64,000 nucleotides of DNA from Hygrophila difformis (lineage: Eukaryota; Streptophyta; Magnoliopsida; Lamiales; Acanthaceae), in contig JAOANR010000013.1 in the NCBI GenBank assembly GCA_030278955.1, forward strand, positions 45,916,191 to 45,980,190. Reading direction: 5' to 3'. Shown here piece by piece: positions 48,261-61,937 of this stretch (position 1 is the first letter of the stretch; each line of letters opens with the position of its first letter). The notes beneath the pieces were generated by a model. That model saw only the letters and a list, made by a program, of their open reading frames with translations, ran no database searches and was not told where the DNA came from. The position numbers and the translations under genes are program-made.

Positions 48261-50755
48261 GATTTCCTGTTGCCTTCCGTGACATTTTCTATTCAATGCT
48301 CACCTCATTTTTTACTGAAAACTTAGTATATAAGCTTTTTCTTATTATTTACACGAATTGATATTGTGTGAACTATTATTTTATCTTAGCCATTGGTAAT
48401 GCAAGTTTCCTTATTGTAGAATATTACTATATCTTGTCAATTAAGCCAAAAACAACTCTATGCGACATAGCCCGTGGGCGAGCGCTAGTATATATATATA
48501 TATATATATATATAAATGCGCGGGAAGTAATGTTAATCTTTTTATTTTGAAAAAGATAACATAAAATTTTGTAAATTCAAGTATTTTATTATATAAACTT
48601 AATTGGGTCATGCCCATTTTTCGACCATACATTACTGAGCAAAAATGTGACAAAAAAATGATGATAAAAAAAAGAGACCGTCCGATAAATGTGTAATGTA
48701 AAATCTCCTTACCCAAAATTTTTAGAACATAATGATTGTATGGTAAACGTTCATGCAATTTACATGAGATAAATAAATTTAAACAAACTTAGTTTAGTTT
48801 TTTCTGTATATAAATTTAACATAAAGTCAATTTTTTTAATTAAATTAAATTTATGAGAGTAAAATTAAAATAATTTTCGTAGTATAATGAGGTTAAAATT
48901 AAATATATTTATTTACCCAAAAATTATCGGATTTAATCTTAAAATAATTTTTATTTATTAGATTAGGTTATATTTTACATATCATAGCAAGATGAATTCT
49001 ATATATATATATATATATATTTAATATTGGCATTCATGAAATGAGGTTATAATATATCTTTTATAATAATTATCTAACTATTTATATAGGTATGTATAAT
49101 TTGAATAATTGGTGCGATTATTCAAACTCAAGTACAAAATAAAATAATAAAAATATAATAATTAAATAATTTTTTAACACGATGGATCATAATTGGAAAA
49201 ACAGTCGACTTTAAAAATTATTGTTATATAAGAAATAAATTTAGTTTATATAATTGAGATACAAACGATCTTATTAATAATTTATGCACAATAATAAGTA
49301 TAGTATTGTAAACTTATTTTTTAATTGTTGACGGAAACAAAAAACTTATTTTTTAAATTCATTTATAGTGTATATATAATATTTGCATTAATCAAATTAG
49401 GTTACAATATATATTTTTATAATTATATCTTTAAAACTTAAATATTATGCTAGAATTGGAATCTTAATTTGGCCTTTATTCACTCAATTTTCATTCTTTA
49501 TTTTGCACTTTTTAATTAATGATGGAATATAAATATTTTTTATATTTGATTTTATGACTATATGTATGATATTTTTCTTAAAAAGATATGTCACCCTAAA
49601 ATATTATTTACCATATATGAATTTTTTTAAAAAATTAGTAATGTATGACTTCTACCTCTATTATTTGAACTTTTCTCATTATAGAAGAATTTTCGAAATC
49701 CACAACTAATTAATTTAAAATTAGAGAATGATTTATTTCAAAATCTTTTATTAATTTAAACACGTAGAAGATTTTTTTTTTAATATTTAAATTTTCCTTC
49801 CAAAATTCATCCATTTAAATAATTAAAAGTATCTAAGTTAAATTATGATTTTATTGAGAAGTGAATTATATTAAATATTTCTACCAAGGTAATATTTTTG
49901 ACCGATATATTATTTAATAGTGTTTTTGAATATTATGATAAGGTTTATTGAGAATTATAAAATGTATTAAAACTCAAAAAGAAGTATAATTATTTAAACA
50001 AATTTGAGTATACTAAAAATCATTACCCAAATTTTACATTGGAAATTACCAAAATAGCAAATAATGTCATAACAAAATATTGAGAGAAAATTTTATCTCT
50101 TGGTTCAAACCAAGAGAGTTTTCTTGTGTCGTCCCCCACCCCATTCCAATCTGCTCCTTATTTCTATCCTGGCCTTTTTTCCATCCTCTGTCCTTTGTTT
50201 CTCTCCCATCCTGGCCCTTTTGCTTTTCCATACACTGTTTTCGAGTACTATGTAGGGGAGATGTGTATTTTTCAAGCAAGTTTATGGGATTGTTAATGTA
50301 TCCACCTTTCCTATGGTTGCTGCCATTTCTGAGGGACTATCTACTGGGATGGGTACTGTGTTTTGTTTGGTAGAAAGCTATGTGTTCTTTTTCTGGTGAA
50401 GTGAGGCTTATTGAAGATTTATATCATTCCGGATTGGATTATGTTTGTGGATGTTGCTGTTACAACACTGCGATGAACCAAGATTTTTGCTGATGGAGTG
50501 CCCTCTGAAGATTTGTCACCCAAAGCCAAATGATGCTATTACCAGGATGCTGTCACTTGATGCTGCTTTGATGTTTTTCTGTTTTGTTTATTTTGCTTGA
50601 GTGAGGTATTTTGGGTATTGGCTTGTTACTAAGGATTTTTTTTTGGGCTCCTGTTCTTTCTTAGGAATGGCAGGGGTTGCTCCGCTTTGTAATTGGCGTA
50701 CGTTATATTATTTCGTATCCGATATGAGAGATTTATTTTTTCGCAAAAAAAAAAA
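48261..50755. other. Intergenic, extremely AT-rich
   Basis: Contains (TA)n runs at about 48488-48514 and 48999-49020. A less AT-rich stretch at about 50100-50690 (GTTCAAACC, TTTCCATCCTCTG) may be a decayed repeat, but I could not assign it. Confidence 0.4.
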
Positions 50756-51196
50756 GGTTATAAAGATCGAAATCTTAGTTGGGATCATTTTTTGTATTTG
50801 CAAGATTTGGATCATAGAATCGTATTTATATCTTAAGTCCTATTAAATTGCAATAATAGATAAAAATAATTATACATACTTCGTATTAACAAATGAAAGC
50901 ATAACATAGAATATAATTAGTTAAATGAAGCAATAAAGCACTATAAACAGTCGAAAATAAAATTCAATACCGATTTTTAAAAAGCCCTGAAATTATGGGA
51001 GTGTATTTCAAATGTTAGTATGATCGGATCGTATAGGATCGTAAACTTCTATATTAAGATTATTGGGATTTTACAATCAAAATCGGGATCAAGATTGAGA
51101 TTCGACTAAATTTAAGATACTACAAAGATCTGAATCGTTTTTAAGAAGTGGAATCATAATGGTAAGATCTTAAGATCAAGATTGATATCTTAACAA
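50756..51196. mobile_element. Palindromic AAGATC-rich MITE-like repeat, copy 2
   Basis: A diverged relative of 9530-9961: GGTTATAAAGATCG at the left, GATATCTTAACAA at the right, and the shared phrase TAAATTGCAATAATAGATAAA near the left third. It is non-coding. Confidence 0.55.
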
Positions 51197-51517
51197 AGTA
51201 CTAAATATTGTAATACTCTATAATATAGTAATTAATAATACTGTATATTACTATATAATCCAATCAATTATATAATGACTATTCTCTTCCTCCTCTTTAT
51301 ATCCAAAATGACTAATATCTAAAATTAAAAAATTAGAATATATTCTATAACATCCATCACCGCATATTACGACTAAAAGAGACAAAAGAGAAAGAATATC
51401 CATTCCAAATTATTGCAACATTTCAGATTAATCATTCATCAATTTCTCTTGAGTAGAAATATATTCTGTACTTCCATTTGAGTCTTCCTGCTTCCCTGAA
51501 CTGTGCCCATGACTTTT

Positions 51518-53033
51518 CACTACAAGAAAAAATGCAATTACCGACCCCATTTACCGACCACCATAGTACGGGTCGGATTTACCGACCCCAAACTGGGGTC
51601 GGTAATATTTAGCCATTATTGGGACCCAGGGCATTCGACAACCAAAACACCGACCAAAATAAATGTGGTCAGAGTTACCGACCCCAATTTGGGGTCGATA
51701 ATTGTTACCGACCCCATTACCGACCCCAATTGGGGTCTGTAGTTTTTTTCCATTTTATTTTTATTTTTATGATATTATCGACCCCATTACCGACCCCAAT
51801 TATAGGTTTTTTCCATTTTTTTATTTTTATGGTATTACCGACACCATTACCGACCCCCGATTGGGGTCGGTAGTTTTTTTCCAATTTATTTTTATTTTTA
51901 TAGCATTAACGACCCCATTACCGACCCCAATTGGGGTCGGTAGTTTTTTTTCAATTTTTTTAAATTTTTTATTATTTTACCCATTTTTAATATTTATTTA
52001 ATATTTTTATTAAATATTTTATTAAATATTTTATTATTATTTTTATAATTTAATTATTTAATTATTTGAGTCTTTTAATTAATTAATTAATTAATTGAGT
52101 CATTCAGTAATTAATTAATTAATTAATTTTTTCAGTCATTTAATTATTTTTATTTATTAATTAATTTGTTAATTAATTAATTTAATTACTGAATTTCATA
52201 ACTTATTTAATGAATTTTATTTTTAATTTTGATTTCATAGTATTTTTATTAAAAATAAATTTATTTTATTATTTATATATATTTAATTTCTGAATGATTT
52301 TATTATTCTATTTAATTCATGGATTTTAATTTTTAAATTTAATTAATTTTCTTTTATATTTTATTTAATTAAAAAATTATTTATTATTTATTAATATAAT
52401 TTGAGTTTTTATTTTATATTTTAATTTAGTTATTAATTTACATATTTTTATTTATATATGTAATTATATATGTTAGATATAAAGTTTTACATATAATGAC
52501 ATAAAATGCAGGTTGTTCGGATGGCAAACGCGCGCGCGAGAGGCTTCTTGACCAGGGTTCGAGCTCCCCCTTCAACATATCTCAAAACATATTTGGTAAG
52601 GCTTTAATGTATATATGACACATGGCGGAATATAATTGGTGAACTGAAGAGTTAGCCGAGCTGGTTAAAGTTGTGGCTACGTATACTGAGGTGGTGGGTT
52701 CGAGCTCTCCTGGGCACATTTTATTTTATATAAAAGATTTACCGACCCCAATTGGGGTCGGTAATGGGGTCGGTAATTTCTGGACCACAAGGTCCACGCC
52801 CCCTGATTATCGACCCCGAATGGGGTCGGTAAAGGGGTCGGGAAAGTTACCGACCCACTTGGGGTCGGTAAAACCGCCGACCCCAAGCTTCCTTGGTCGG
52901 TGCCAGTTTACCTACCAGGATATTACCGACCCCGTTTGGGGTCGGTAATGGGGTCGGTAAAGGCGAAAACGACCCGTAAAACCCCATTACCGACCCCATT
53001 TTGGGGTCGGTAATCGCGCATTTTCTTGTAGTG
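51518..53033. mobile_element. Non-autonomous CACTA element 2
   Basis: It starts CACTACAAGAAAA and ends TTTTCTTGTAGTG, with ttt on both sides (51515-51517 and 53034-53036). The subterminal repeats are TTACCGACCCC / GGGGTCGGTAA, often fused into the palindrome ACCCCAATTGGGGT. It has no transposase. The core (about 52500-52740) contains two tRNA-like modules and is similar, inverted, to the core of CACTA element 1. A long TTAATTAA-rich stretch fills 51960-52490. Confidence 0.95.
52511..52717 (+). repeat. Two tRNA-like modules in the core of CACTA element 2
   Basis: Module one (52511-52570) ends AGGGTTCGAGCTCC; module two (52650-52717) has box A-like GTTAGCCGAGCTGGTTAAAG and box B-like GGGTTCGAGCTC. 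They match the two modules of CACTA element 1 in order and in the linking sequence (CAAAACATATTTGG, GACACATGG, ATAATTGGTG). Confidence 0.5.
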
Positions 53034-53036
53034 TTT

Positions 53037-53446
53037 TATATGAAGAGAATCTTTGACAAACGCACATATGTTGGACGGAAGAGATATTTTCCCTTAAAAA
53101 AAGTGGTGAAAGAAGCTTGTTAGATGATTAAAATCACCTATAAGACATAAAATAGCATGAGATGATAACAAAAATTGGAAAAAAAATAAAATCTAAAATA
53201 CAAATAGGAAAAAAAATATTCATAAAACATGCTACAAACATACATATACTGATTCACATGAGTCAATCACGTACATGCTACCAAAAAAAAACAAAGACGA
53301 ACAAACATTAGATTAGAGAAAAATGACAAAACTTTATCTAAAGTAATAAAAAAAAATAGTAAAATATGAGCTTCGGAATAGAGATGAATGAAACCAATAA
53401 TGATGGGGGATGTATTTATAGGCAATTTAAATATGTATCTTTAATA
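53037..53446. other. Intergenic, AT-rich
   Basis: Short A-rich sequence between the CACTA element and the direct repeat; nothing recognised. Confidence 0.4.
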
Positions 53447-53587
53447 GAAATAATTTAAAATTTTAAGAGTATTATAGATTATAGATTTAGGGAGTATATA
53501 TGATATGATTGAGTTTGTTGAAATTAAATATTAGATTATATATATTACAGATTTAGGGAGTATATATGATTTAGTTAGTTGAATTAG

Positions 53588-53623
<36 letters not shown>

Positions 53624-53726
53624 ATTTAGTGAGTATATATGATTGTTGAAATTGGAGAAAAAAGCCGGATGAGATGCTAAAAAACGGGGGTGGGAAAGTG
53701 GGGGGGGGGGGGAAATTAGACTATAT
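53447..53726. repeat. Left member of a direct repeat pair that brackets the Helitron
   Basis: About 280 bp resembling 63072-63331 in the same orientation. Both contain repeated GATTTAGGGAGTATATATGA units, an AGCCGGATGAGATGCTAA / AGTCGGATGAGATGTTAA phrase, a G-run and GAAATTAGACTATAT. The left copy has a longer (TA)n (53588-53618) and a G12 run. Confidence 0.8.
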
Positions 53727-53799
53727 TATTTATATCTGTCTACTATTATAAGAGGGAGAGCTTAATCTCCATTTTATTCTGAGCCCTTGGATTGACATT

Positions 53800-55300
53800 C
53801 TAATTGAAATCCTGACCGTTGGATCGAAATGGTGTGTTGCTGGGATTCTCATGCCACCTATCTTCCACCTATCTTCCACTCATGCCTCTTCTTCTCGTTG
53901 TCTTCGAGCCTTGGGACGTTTGCCTCCGCTCCGATTACCACCGCGGGGCATTTTTCTTCGACGACAAAAACTATTTCCACCGCCTGCTAGATGTCGATTT
54001 CGCACGACTCCGTCCGCTCATCCATTCGAAGGCGACCGCCCCCGCCGCTTCCTACCTTCTTTCGTCGCCGCCGTTCGTTCGTCGCCGCCCCCGATGCCTC
54101 TCTATCTTCTTTCTTACCGATTATGCATTCGCCATTTCCCCAATCGTTTCGGCTCTGCTTCGCTCTTTGTTGCTTCGCTTATTTCGCTCTCCAACGCGAT
54201 GATTAAGGCCCCAATTCACTCCTTGCTGCTTCGTTATTTTCGCTCTCCACCGCGATGCTGAAGGCCCAAATTTTTTCCCTAGAAATGCTTCAGGTGTCCG
54301 TTTCGTACTATCGCTGCTCATTGCTCGTCGACCTTTGCATTGGGGGACCATCCAACTGAAATCGGCGAGGTCCTAGGTCCAGTGCTACCATCTTCATCGA
54401 ATTATTCCAATCCATCTACAACAGTAATTGAAGGTTATGTTCTTTCTTTTCCCCATCATCTCCTGTTTCCTTGTTGTTCTGTTTGCGCTTCATGGGAATA
54501 GTTCTGCAATTGGGTCTTTGTATAGGAATTTCTGCCCATTTAATTTGTAATTGCAATTTTTCCATTGCAATTCCTAATTTCTGCCCATTTAATTTCTAAT
54601 ACTTCTGCAATTGGTCGAAACGAAGAGTTAGGGTTTGCAATTTTCCCAAGTGGCATAGCTCTGGAAGAGCTTGAACCCGATAAGTCATAAGTTTGTGGAT
54701 TTTTCTTCATCGGAAAAATATTTCCTATTGCTTTTTGTCGCTTCATCTGTTGTACTGTTGTGGAATTCAACAAAATACAGGAGACGCGCCGGTATAAATG
54801 TTGGCGGCGGTTAAAATTCTCTAATTTATGCCAATTGCCAAGACTGTACTATTATTGAAACAACACACTAATAAAGAAATCACATATCAAACGGGAAGGT
54901 ACCCAGCACACATGAGGTCTGATTCATAAATTGTTAGTGGTTCAACAATCTTTGTTCACGTATGCCAGTCAAAAAGGTATATAAAGTATCCAAGTGACTT
55001 ACAGCTTATCTGGTGGGCATTGTTGAACCCATTAACAATTTATGAATTACACATGAGTGCTGATGTTGCCACTCCTTATTTTATTCAGTAGAAAAAGATG
55101 ACCAGATTATTTGTTACACTCTAGCAAATATAGCATCTCATGCTCTGAAAATCTTGTTTATCTCATCCATGAAACATTATTTTGATTCTTGAAGGTTTAT
55201 ATTCCTGAAATTCTTTGCATCAATCTTAGGAGGCTATCGTAAATTTATTGTATGTCATCTTTTACCTCATTTTTACTTTATGGCATCAGTTATAAATAGT
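53800..55300 (+). other. Helitron 5' interior, origin unknown
   Basis: A GC-richer stretch (about 53840-54430) has long open frames rich in Ser, Pro and Arg in more than one phase, none with a recognisable domain. It could be a captured promoter/5' UTR or first exon. From 54430 to 55300 the sequence looks like intron or intergenic DNA. Confidence 0.4.
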
Positions 55301-55335
55301 GGAAGTGAAAATAGCAAGTAATTTGGTTTTCATAG

Positions 55336-58300
55336 GAAAATACTGCAACCCACATATTCAACACCCAAGCCAGTGGATCCTATGGTGAGTGACTTGATGT
55401 GAGTTCTGAGAACAATATTGTAATCTGTGCTTTTATTCAAATATTTTAAAATTTCAAGAGTAATATATATTGGCCGCATTTTCTATTTTTTCTTCTATTT
55501 GAAAATTACATGATCTAGAAATTTATATTTGATGTGCAACTTTAACAGATAAGCCAGTTCTTAGACTCCCAAGGTTTTTTAGATTATTTGGAGAGAGGAC
55601 TTGGTTCTGAAGAAAATGGCTGCAATGTACTTGATAAGTTACAAGATGCTATAGGGAAGGGGCAGCATCCCTTTTCAATTCTTCCATCGCTACTTGCAGA
55701 GCCTGAAATTGTAACTATTTCTGATCTGGGAGCGGGGATGTCTGGTAAGTTCAATTACATATTGAACTGTATGCTTCTAGATATGTATATCTTTTATGAA
55801 AGCCTTGATACTATTGGCAGAGTGTGATACTAATGATTTCATTTTTCCATTTTTCTTCCATATAGGATCAGGTTGTAAGTATCGTCATGATAGGTTCCCT
55901 GCAAATATTATGACAGAAGAGCAGGAAGAGAGAAGAAAGCAGGTCCTACCCGCAGCAAGTGGAGCTCTCGAGTATTCTGGAAAGCCTACTATCAGGTATG
56001 CTATGCTGCAGAAACATTGTTGATAATACCCTTTTCCTTTTACTAAACTAGCCTGCTTCCTGAAATTAAACTTCTTCCTCATTTTATTTATTTAGTTTAC
56101 CCTCAGTTAAGGATCCCAAGCATGAAAGCATGAGTCCTAGGGAAGGGCTGTGAGTATCCTACATCATAGTTCTTCTAGCGATTTGTCAGGTGTGGGTGTA
56201 TGTCTATACTGAGTTTATTTCTTGCAGGCTGAACGTGACCGCATGGTAATAGACATTCAAGTGAAGTTGCAGGTGTGGTGTTTTTTTATTTATATTTTAC
56301 CTTGGAGAAGTTGGCACTTCTCTCGATAACTATGATCAATACCTTTGCCATGGATCTTGCCTCCTGAAGTTTATAGAAAATTCTATAAATTTTAAATATA
56401 TTTTGATGGTATTGTGATTGATTGGGTGATTTACAAAATGTTACCTTTATAAGTCAAGTGGCAAGTTGAATAAAGCTGTGCGGTATTAGGCAGACTCGAA
56501 TCATATTTTGAATTTTTGATTGGATTTCACATATTTTAATCAGATAATGCTTTCTAGCTGTTCCATTGCTATACTGTTTTGTAGTTACAGTAATCAGATT
56601 TCTGATGCTTTTTAAGGAACTTGTATATTAAATAAGGATCTTTTTTACGTTTAGTGGAAACTTTGCATTGAATAATGTTGCTAAAGAGCAACTACTTCTG
56701 GTTTTCCTGAATGTTTAGCCTAACAATTACTCTATCAACTTTGTATCTGGTTAAATCTATTGGCCTCTGTGTGCATGACAATTTGGGTTTACAAAAGTGG
56801 AAAAGGATTTGGTCTCAGAGTTGGACCTATATATGCTCACAGCATAATCTTGTTGTCATAAGTGCCAGGACTAATATGGCAATTGCCATAATGAGTTGAA
56901 TTATTACCTTCTCACTTTAGAAGGACGTTACTATTCCTGGCCCTGGGTACACCCTACCATGTCTGTTAAAAGTTTAGTGGTTGTGCCAATATATTCTGCT
57001 CTGCAATACAGTGCTTCCCCTTAAAAGGCACAATATTCTGTTGTCTGATAGTTGAACTTATAAAGGATTTGGTTTCTGTCGAACAGGGATTATGGCTACG
57101 ACTTTTGAAATTGGGACCAACTGATGATCCTCTTTCACCATTTGAATATGGAACCATCCTAGGTATGCTCTTTATGATTGGGTTTAATCTTCTTCGTTTG
57201 AAATGTTGGAGCTGTGTCTTTGTATCTGCGGATATGAAAATGATGAATAAAATTTCTAACATTTTTTTGGATTATTAGCTTTAATTGAATCTGATGCTGA
57301 GGGAATTGGTGGTAGTGGATTTGTTGAATGTATAAGAGAGCACATCCATTCGGTCTGTGTTCTGTCTCCCTAAACCCAGTTGATTCAAGCATGTAATCAA
57401 TATGTAATAACACTGACCGTCTGACCCTCCCACCCAACCCCTTCCCCAGGGATGGACCGGCCAATTGACTGAAGAGCAATTCATTGGGGTGAAAGAACTG
57501 GTTAGTTATACTTATGCCACTTGAAATATGACATTGATTACCATATTCAATGATTCTTTTTTTGCTTTTGAAGTTTTGCGACAGATTCTCCTTATTTTGC
57601 ACAAAAATAGTGTACAAATTAAATTTCAGAATATGCTCAGATGCTGATTTTAAAATTGGTCCTTGATACGATGATAGCTTACATGGAACTGCTTCTCTAG
57701 GTGCTACTTTCCTTTCACCCATTAATATTGAGAAGATGAGTCTACATGATTTGTTGATGTTCAAGATAGAAGGAATAGCTTAGCATACTTTGAGTTTTGT
57801 TTGAACAATCCCAGTAAGTTATGGGTGATCTTTTTGACCTCTACATTTGATAAACTATGAGATAATTTGTTTTTAAAAATAAATTAAAATCAGAGGCTTC
57901 CAGTTGGTGTGCCTAAGAGCATATTTCTAGGCTATTGGATTATAATTTCAGGAGTCTCGTCTCAGGAAGTTCCGTTCATTTAGAGATTGCCTGAGGATTT
58001 CTTCTTTTTTTGACCTTTGACAATGATAATACCAGTTTATATTTTTTGCAGACACCTCTATACAACTTACAAGACCCGGTTGAAAAATAAACGAGAGGCA
58101 TTACATAGTCTGTTTCAATGCGATATAGAACTATGCATGTTTTTCCTCATTAGTACGGTTACATCCATCACTGAACAAGTACAACAGGCCATGGGGATAA
58201 ATTTAGCAAATGCATGAATTTGGTACAATTGTATTTTTTGAGAGAAAAATGAGACCATTACATGGGGATTCAAACTTCAATGCTTGACTCTATTGTTACG

Positions 58301-58668
58301 CGCCTTCAATGCATTATGATATACTTTAAAGTATCCACCTTATAAATTCCCATGCAGACCGGTCCAATATCCTCAAATATCTGGATTTGATCATTCTAAT
58401 ATAATAAGCATAACCTATCCTGCAACAGAAACTCATTCTTTACAGAATTCTTCGCTTACTTCCAAATTTTGGATTTACAACCTGGAGTGCTAAAGTATTT
58501 TTTGGGAATTAACAGCTGAAAACAGCCATCACCTTAGCTACAGCTCGGAATGACATGGCAACAATCAGAGACACCCTTGAAGTTTCTGCTGAAATGCACA
58601 AGAAGGATGTCAACAATGTTCCAGATTATGTTCAGCGACACCTTCGTTCTCTTTCCATTTGGGATTAG
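55336..58668 (+). pseudogene. SCD1: Captured SCD1 (STOMATAL CYTOKINESIS DEFECTIVE 1) fragment
   Basis: SCD1 is a DENN- and WD-repeat protein acting in clathrin-mediated trafficking and cytokinesis. Only the region between the two domains is here, as about ten exons with introns. Exons begin with ENTATHIFNTQA (55336), then ISQFLDSQGFLDYLERGLG and SILPSLLAEPEIVTISD (about 55550-55743), FPANIMTEEQEERRKQ (about 55866-55995), KDPKHESMSPRE (about 56097), AERDRMVIDIQVKLQ (56228-56272), GLWLRLLKLGPTDDPLS (57088-57161), ALIESDAEGIGGSGFVEC (about 57279-57352), GWTGQLTEEQFIGVKEL (57450-57500) and LKTAITLATARNDMATIR (58515-58668). The first exon has an indel and frameshift, and the last ends SLSIWD-stop where a Glu codon is expected. 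The DENN and WD domains are missing. It is non-functional as SCD1. Confidence 0.88.
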
Positions 58669-59405
58669 TTACGGTATGTGTGTGTGTGTGTGTGTCTGTT
58701 TTTCATTGGTATTGGGTCTCTCTGTGTTCATCTATGCTGATATCATTCGTGCTATTTTCTCCTTTTAAAACATTTTTTGGTAGTCTGGCAGAGTTCAACT
58801 CCCAAGAAGTTTTTATAATTGTACTGCTAAAATACCCTCTATAATGTGGGAGGCAAAGGTCACAAATAGAAGTTTCTTAATGAGTGTGCCCTTGCAATGT
58901 TTAAGAAATTAGTGGGATGGATGTTGGATATGATTATTGAATTATAAGATCTTCTGCAACAGTGCAACTATAATTGTCAGGCACAGTATTGGGGTCCATC
59001 AGAGTTTATAGATTTACGCATTCTCTTGACATTATTGCAAGGGGTGATAGATTCTGGGAGATTGAACTATGCTATGCATGAAAGAGAATTAAAAGAACTA
59101 TGTAATGGTTTATGGAATGAAAGAGGAGAATAGGCTGTTTGCATGCACTTGGTAAATACCAGATAAAATTTTAGGGTGATAATTAAGGTAAAAATTTTGC
59201 TGCAATTTTTGACGGAATGATTTAGTTTCTGGGTAATTTAGCACTTCTAACTATGAAAAATGTCATTAAAAGCATCTATATTGTATTTAAGGAGATAATA
59301 TAACACTTGCCAATGGAGAAAACGGATAGAGATCGCGATTTACATGCCCACCCCATCAAAGGCTTTTAAATTGGTGCTCATCCCCAAGTGTTATATTATC
59401 TCACA

Positions 59406-59727
59406 GGATTGATCATGCTGACAGAATATTCTCAAAAATTGGTGCTCATGGAACGGGCCGCAAGTATGACAATTGGAAAACGAATAATGACAAGTCTTCT
59501 GATATAGAGTCCTTTGAATATATTTAGGCTATCAAGCTGACGGGGGATTTGCATGTTCCTGCTGGTCAGGTATGCTGCTGGATTTGAATTGCTGCTTATT
59601 TATTTAATGTTCGTTTGAATTTTTAATCATTTACATAATTTTTCTCCAGGTAACATTTCGCGTTCAAGTAGGTAAAGGTTCAAGACTTACCAACAGGGGA
59701 ATGTACCCAGCTGAACTTGGGGTGGTA
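59406..59727 (+). pseudogene. Captured EXECUTER2-like fragment
   Basis: EXECUTER proteins are chloroplast thylakoid proteins of singlet-oxygen signalling. Two exons of the C-terminal region are visible: one reading SSDIESFEYI, stop, AIKLTGDLHVPAGQ (to about 59569), and one reading VTFRVQVGKGSRLTNRGMYP (about 59650-59724). A TAG interrupts the conserved EYVEA-KLTGD motif. The GSR..NRGMYP wording resembles EXECUTER2 more than EXECUTER1. The rest of the gene is absent. Confidence 0.78.
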
Positions 59728-60106
59728 TGTGTGTCTTCCCTCTTTTTCGTTGCTCTTTCTCCAGACCCACTCTTAACTCTTGTCAACTGTCCCCAAAATT
59801 GGAACATCAAGCCACACCCAGTATTTTTTTTTTTTTTTGGTGACAAAAACTAAAGATGGATAAGAGATAAAAATAGACTAAGATGCTGAAGAAATAAGAA
59901 CTGTGGTTGACAATGAAAGTACACATGTTGAGAATGCGGCATTTGAGTTGAAAACTTATAGCTTTGTTTGGATATTCTTTTTGGAGCGTAAGTGTTTTTA
60001 TGAATGGGAAAAATATTGGCATATATACAAATAACATATATGTTTATTTAGTTTGATTTTTTTCCCTATGTTAACATAAAAAGATACTCCCACCGTCTGG
60101 TTTACA

Positions 60107-61617
60107 TTGGCAATAAAAATAAAGATATTGAAAATTTGGGGTTTGGATTTTGGTGACTGCCATAAGTCCCTTCTGCTCATGATGGCAGGTATCCTCAGAA
60201 AGTTGATAGGAAAAATAAGAAGAATTCACTTTGCCTCTTCATGTTTCACTACCCATATTGCAGTGAGGTTGTTTTTAACTACCAAAAATGATGTTTTTTT
60301 TTTTTTTTTTTTTTTTGCAGTATCATGGCTGTTAAATTTGTGAGAAATACCCATTACATGTTCCGTGTGGGACAGGACCACCAAGTGAATACTGGGATGC
60401 AGACAAGTTTCAACTGCTTTTAACTCTTGATGGCCATCATTCTGGAGTGCAAGGCCTAGCTGTCAGCAGTCGTGATTTTCTGGTAACCGGATCTAATGAT
60501 AGATCTATTCGCCGTTGGGATTGAACTGAATAGCCTTTCTTTATTGAGGTCCTTCTCTTCTATGCTTTACATGTCTAATGCCGCCTCCTTAAGCATGTTA
60601 ACATCTTGTGCGACTCTCATTGCCTTTTTCGGACTTTCTGGTTGTACGGACATATCCTTTGCATTTATTGGAGATTGCTTTTTTGGAGGTGACATTCCAC
60701 TTCTCTTTCCAGGAAGAAGAAGAGAAAATTCGGGTGGCTATGTATGAAGCTGGCCTTGACAATGCACTCGAGAATAAGTATATGCCAAAAAAAGAGCTCC
60801 CAGAGAAGGGTGCTGTTGCACTGTCAGGAAAGAAAACTGGGGAAACAGTAATGGCAGCTGATGCCATTATGGAAGCACTAGATATGGCAGATCAAGAGCT
60901 CAAGCGAATTGCTGAGCATGAGGTGGTTTTAGTTGTAACAATTGTTTAACATGTTGAATAAGATATTTATGTTTTCTGATTAACAATTACTGCTGGATAT
61001 ATCGTGTAACCCATCTTGGTTTTCATTCTTTTGTCTTGTGTGTTTGAATTGCCCATCTGGGACAGTAAGCTGATTTAGATGCAAGATCCAGTTGAAATAC
61101 ATATTTTCATTATGCATTTTTGAAATTTTCAGGAGGAAAAAATAAAAGGGAAAGTTCCTAATTTTAGACCAAACATTCTTATGCTTGGTCTATCTTCATC
61201 TGATTATGCTTTGCGTGCAGTTTCAAGTGTTCCCACGAATGACTTGGAGCAACCGTCGTTGGTGAGTTTGATGATATTGCTTCTATATTTGAAATCCAAT
61301 CTGTTTGGCTTTTGGTAGAATAAACACTTCAGAAATTTCTTGCTTGGAGAAGATTATTACTTTCTTACTATAGGACATAAATTTGTTTTAGTGAATTAGT
61401 TAGTGAGGTATACAAAAATCATAACTGTAATCTCTAACATTATCATTAACCGATTTGGGTTTCTAATGTGGATATACTACTTAGTTTGCTATGCTTGAAG
61501 TCTACCCTTCAGAATGACCTTTAGTGTTTTCATATTCTTGCAGGCCTTACCATTCTCGGATTCATTGAGGGTTTTATCTTATTTGAAAGTTTGGGTGGCT
61601 TTACCCGATAAGGTCAC
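60107..61617 (+). pseudogene. Captured WDR3/UTP12 (U3 snoRNP subunit) fragment
   Basis: UTP12/WDR3 is a WD40 subunit of the small-subunit processome in nucleolar 18S rRNA maturation. Its last WD repeats and start of the Utp12 domain are recognisable: LKIWGLDFGDCHKSLL (about 60126), MAVKFVRNTHYMFRVG (60325 on), EYWDADKFQLLLTLDGHHSG and FLVTGSNDRSIRRWD (to 60523), NALENKYMPKKELPEKGAVAL (60754 on), PNFRPNILMLGLSSSDYALRAVSS (about 61157) and LPFSDSLRVLSYLK (about 61548). A TAG replaces a Glu-type codon just after RRWD, and a frame change occurs near 60380. It is decayed. Confidence 0.87.
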
Positions 61618-61937
61618 TGTATACAATATTTTGAATATGTGCATGCATTTCGTCTTTTGCATCTACTCAATATTAAATTGAATATGTTATTCGTACTTGC
61701 TAAGTTTTTGCTTGGCTTTTAGATAGTGATCAATAAACTCTGTGAAGAATTCATGGATTCCTAGCCGGATGGCCTGTTACCCTTTCACAATCCTAAAACC
61801 AAATCATTTTGTTATCATTTTTATGCAGTTTAATCCCCATTTATTTATTTATTTATTTTTCATTGATCTTTTTTATTTTAACAGTTAAATTTGCTACGTT
61901 AGTTATGTCCTTTTTGGGTTTGTCTCACTTCGGGTAT

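Noticed and set aside
53819..54261. Overlapping long frames at the Helitron 5' side
   Set aside because: Open in more than one phase and of low complexity; no domain, so no CDS is called.
58017..58217. Frame reading HLYTTYKTRLKNKREALHSLF inside the SCD1 fragment
   Set aside because: It has a plausible acceptor and may be another captured piece, but I cannot match it to SCD1 or any gene I know.
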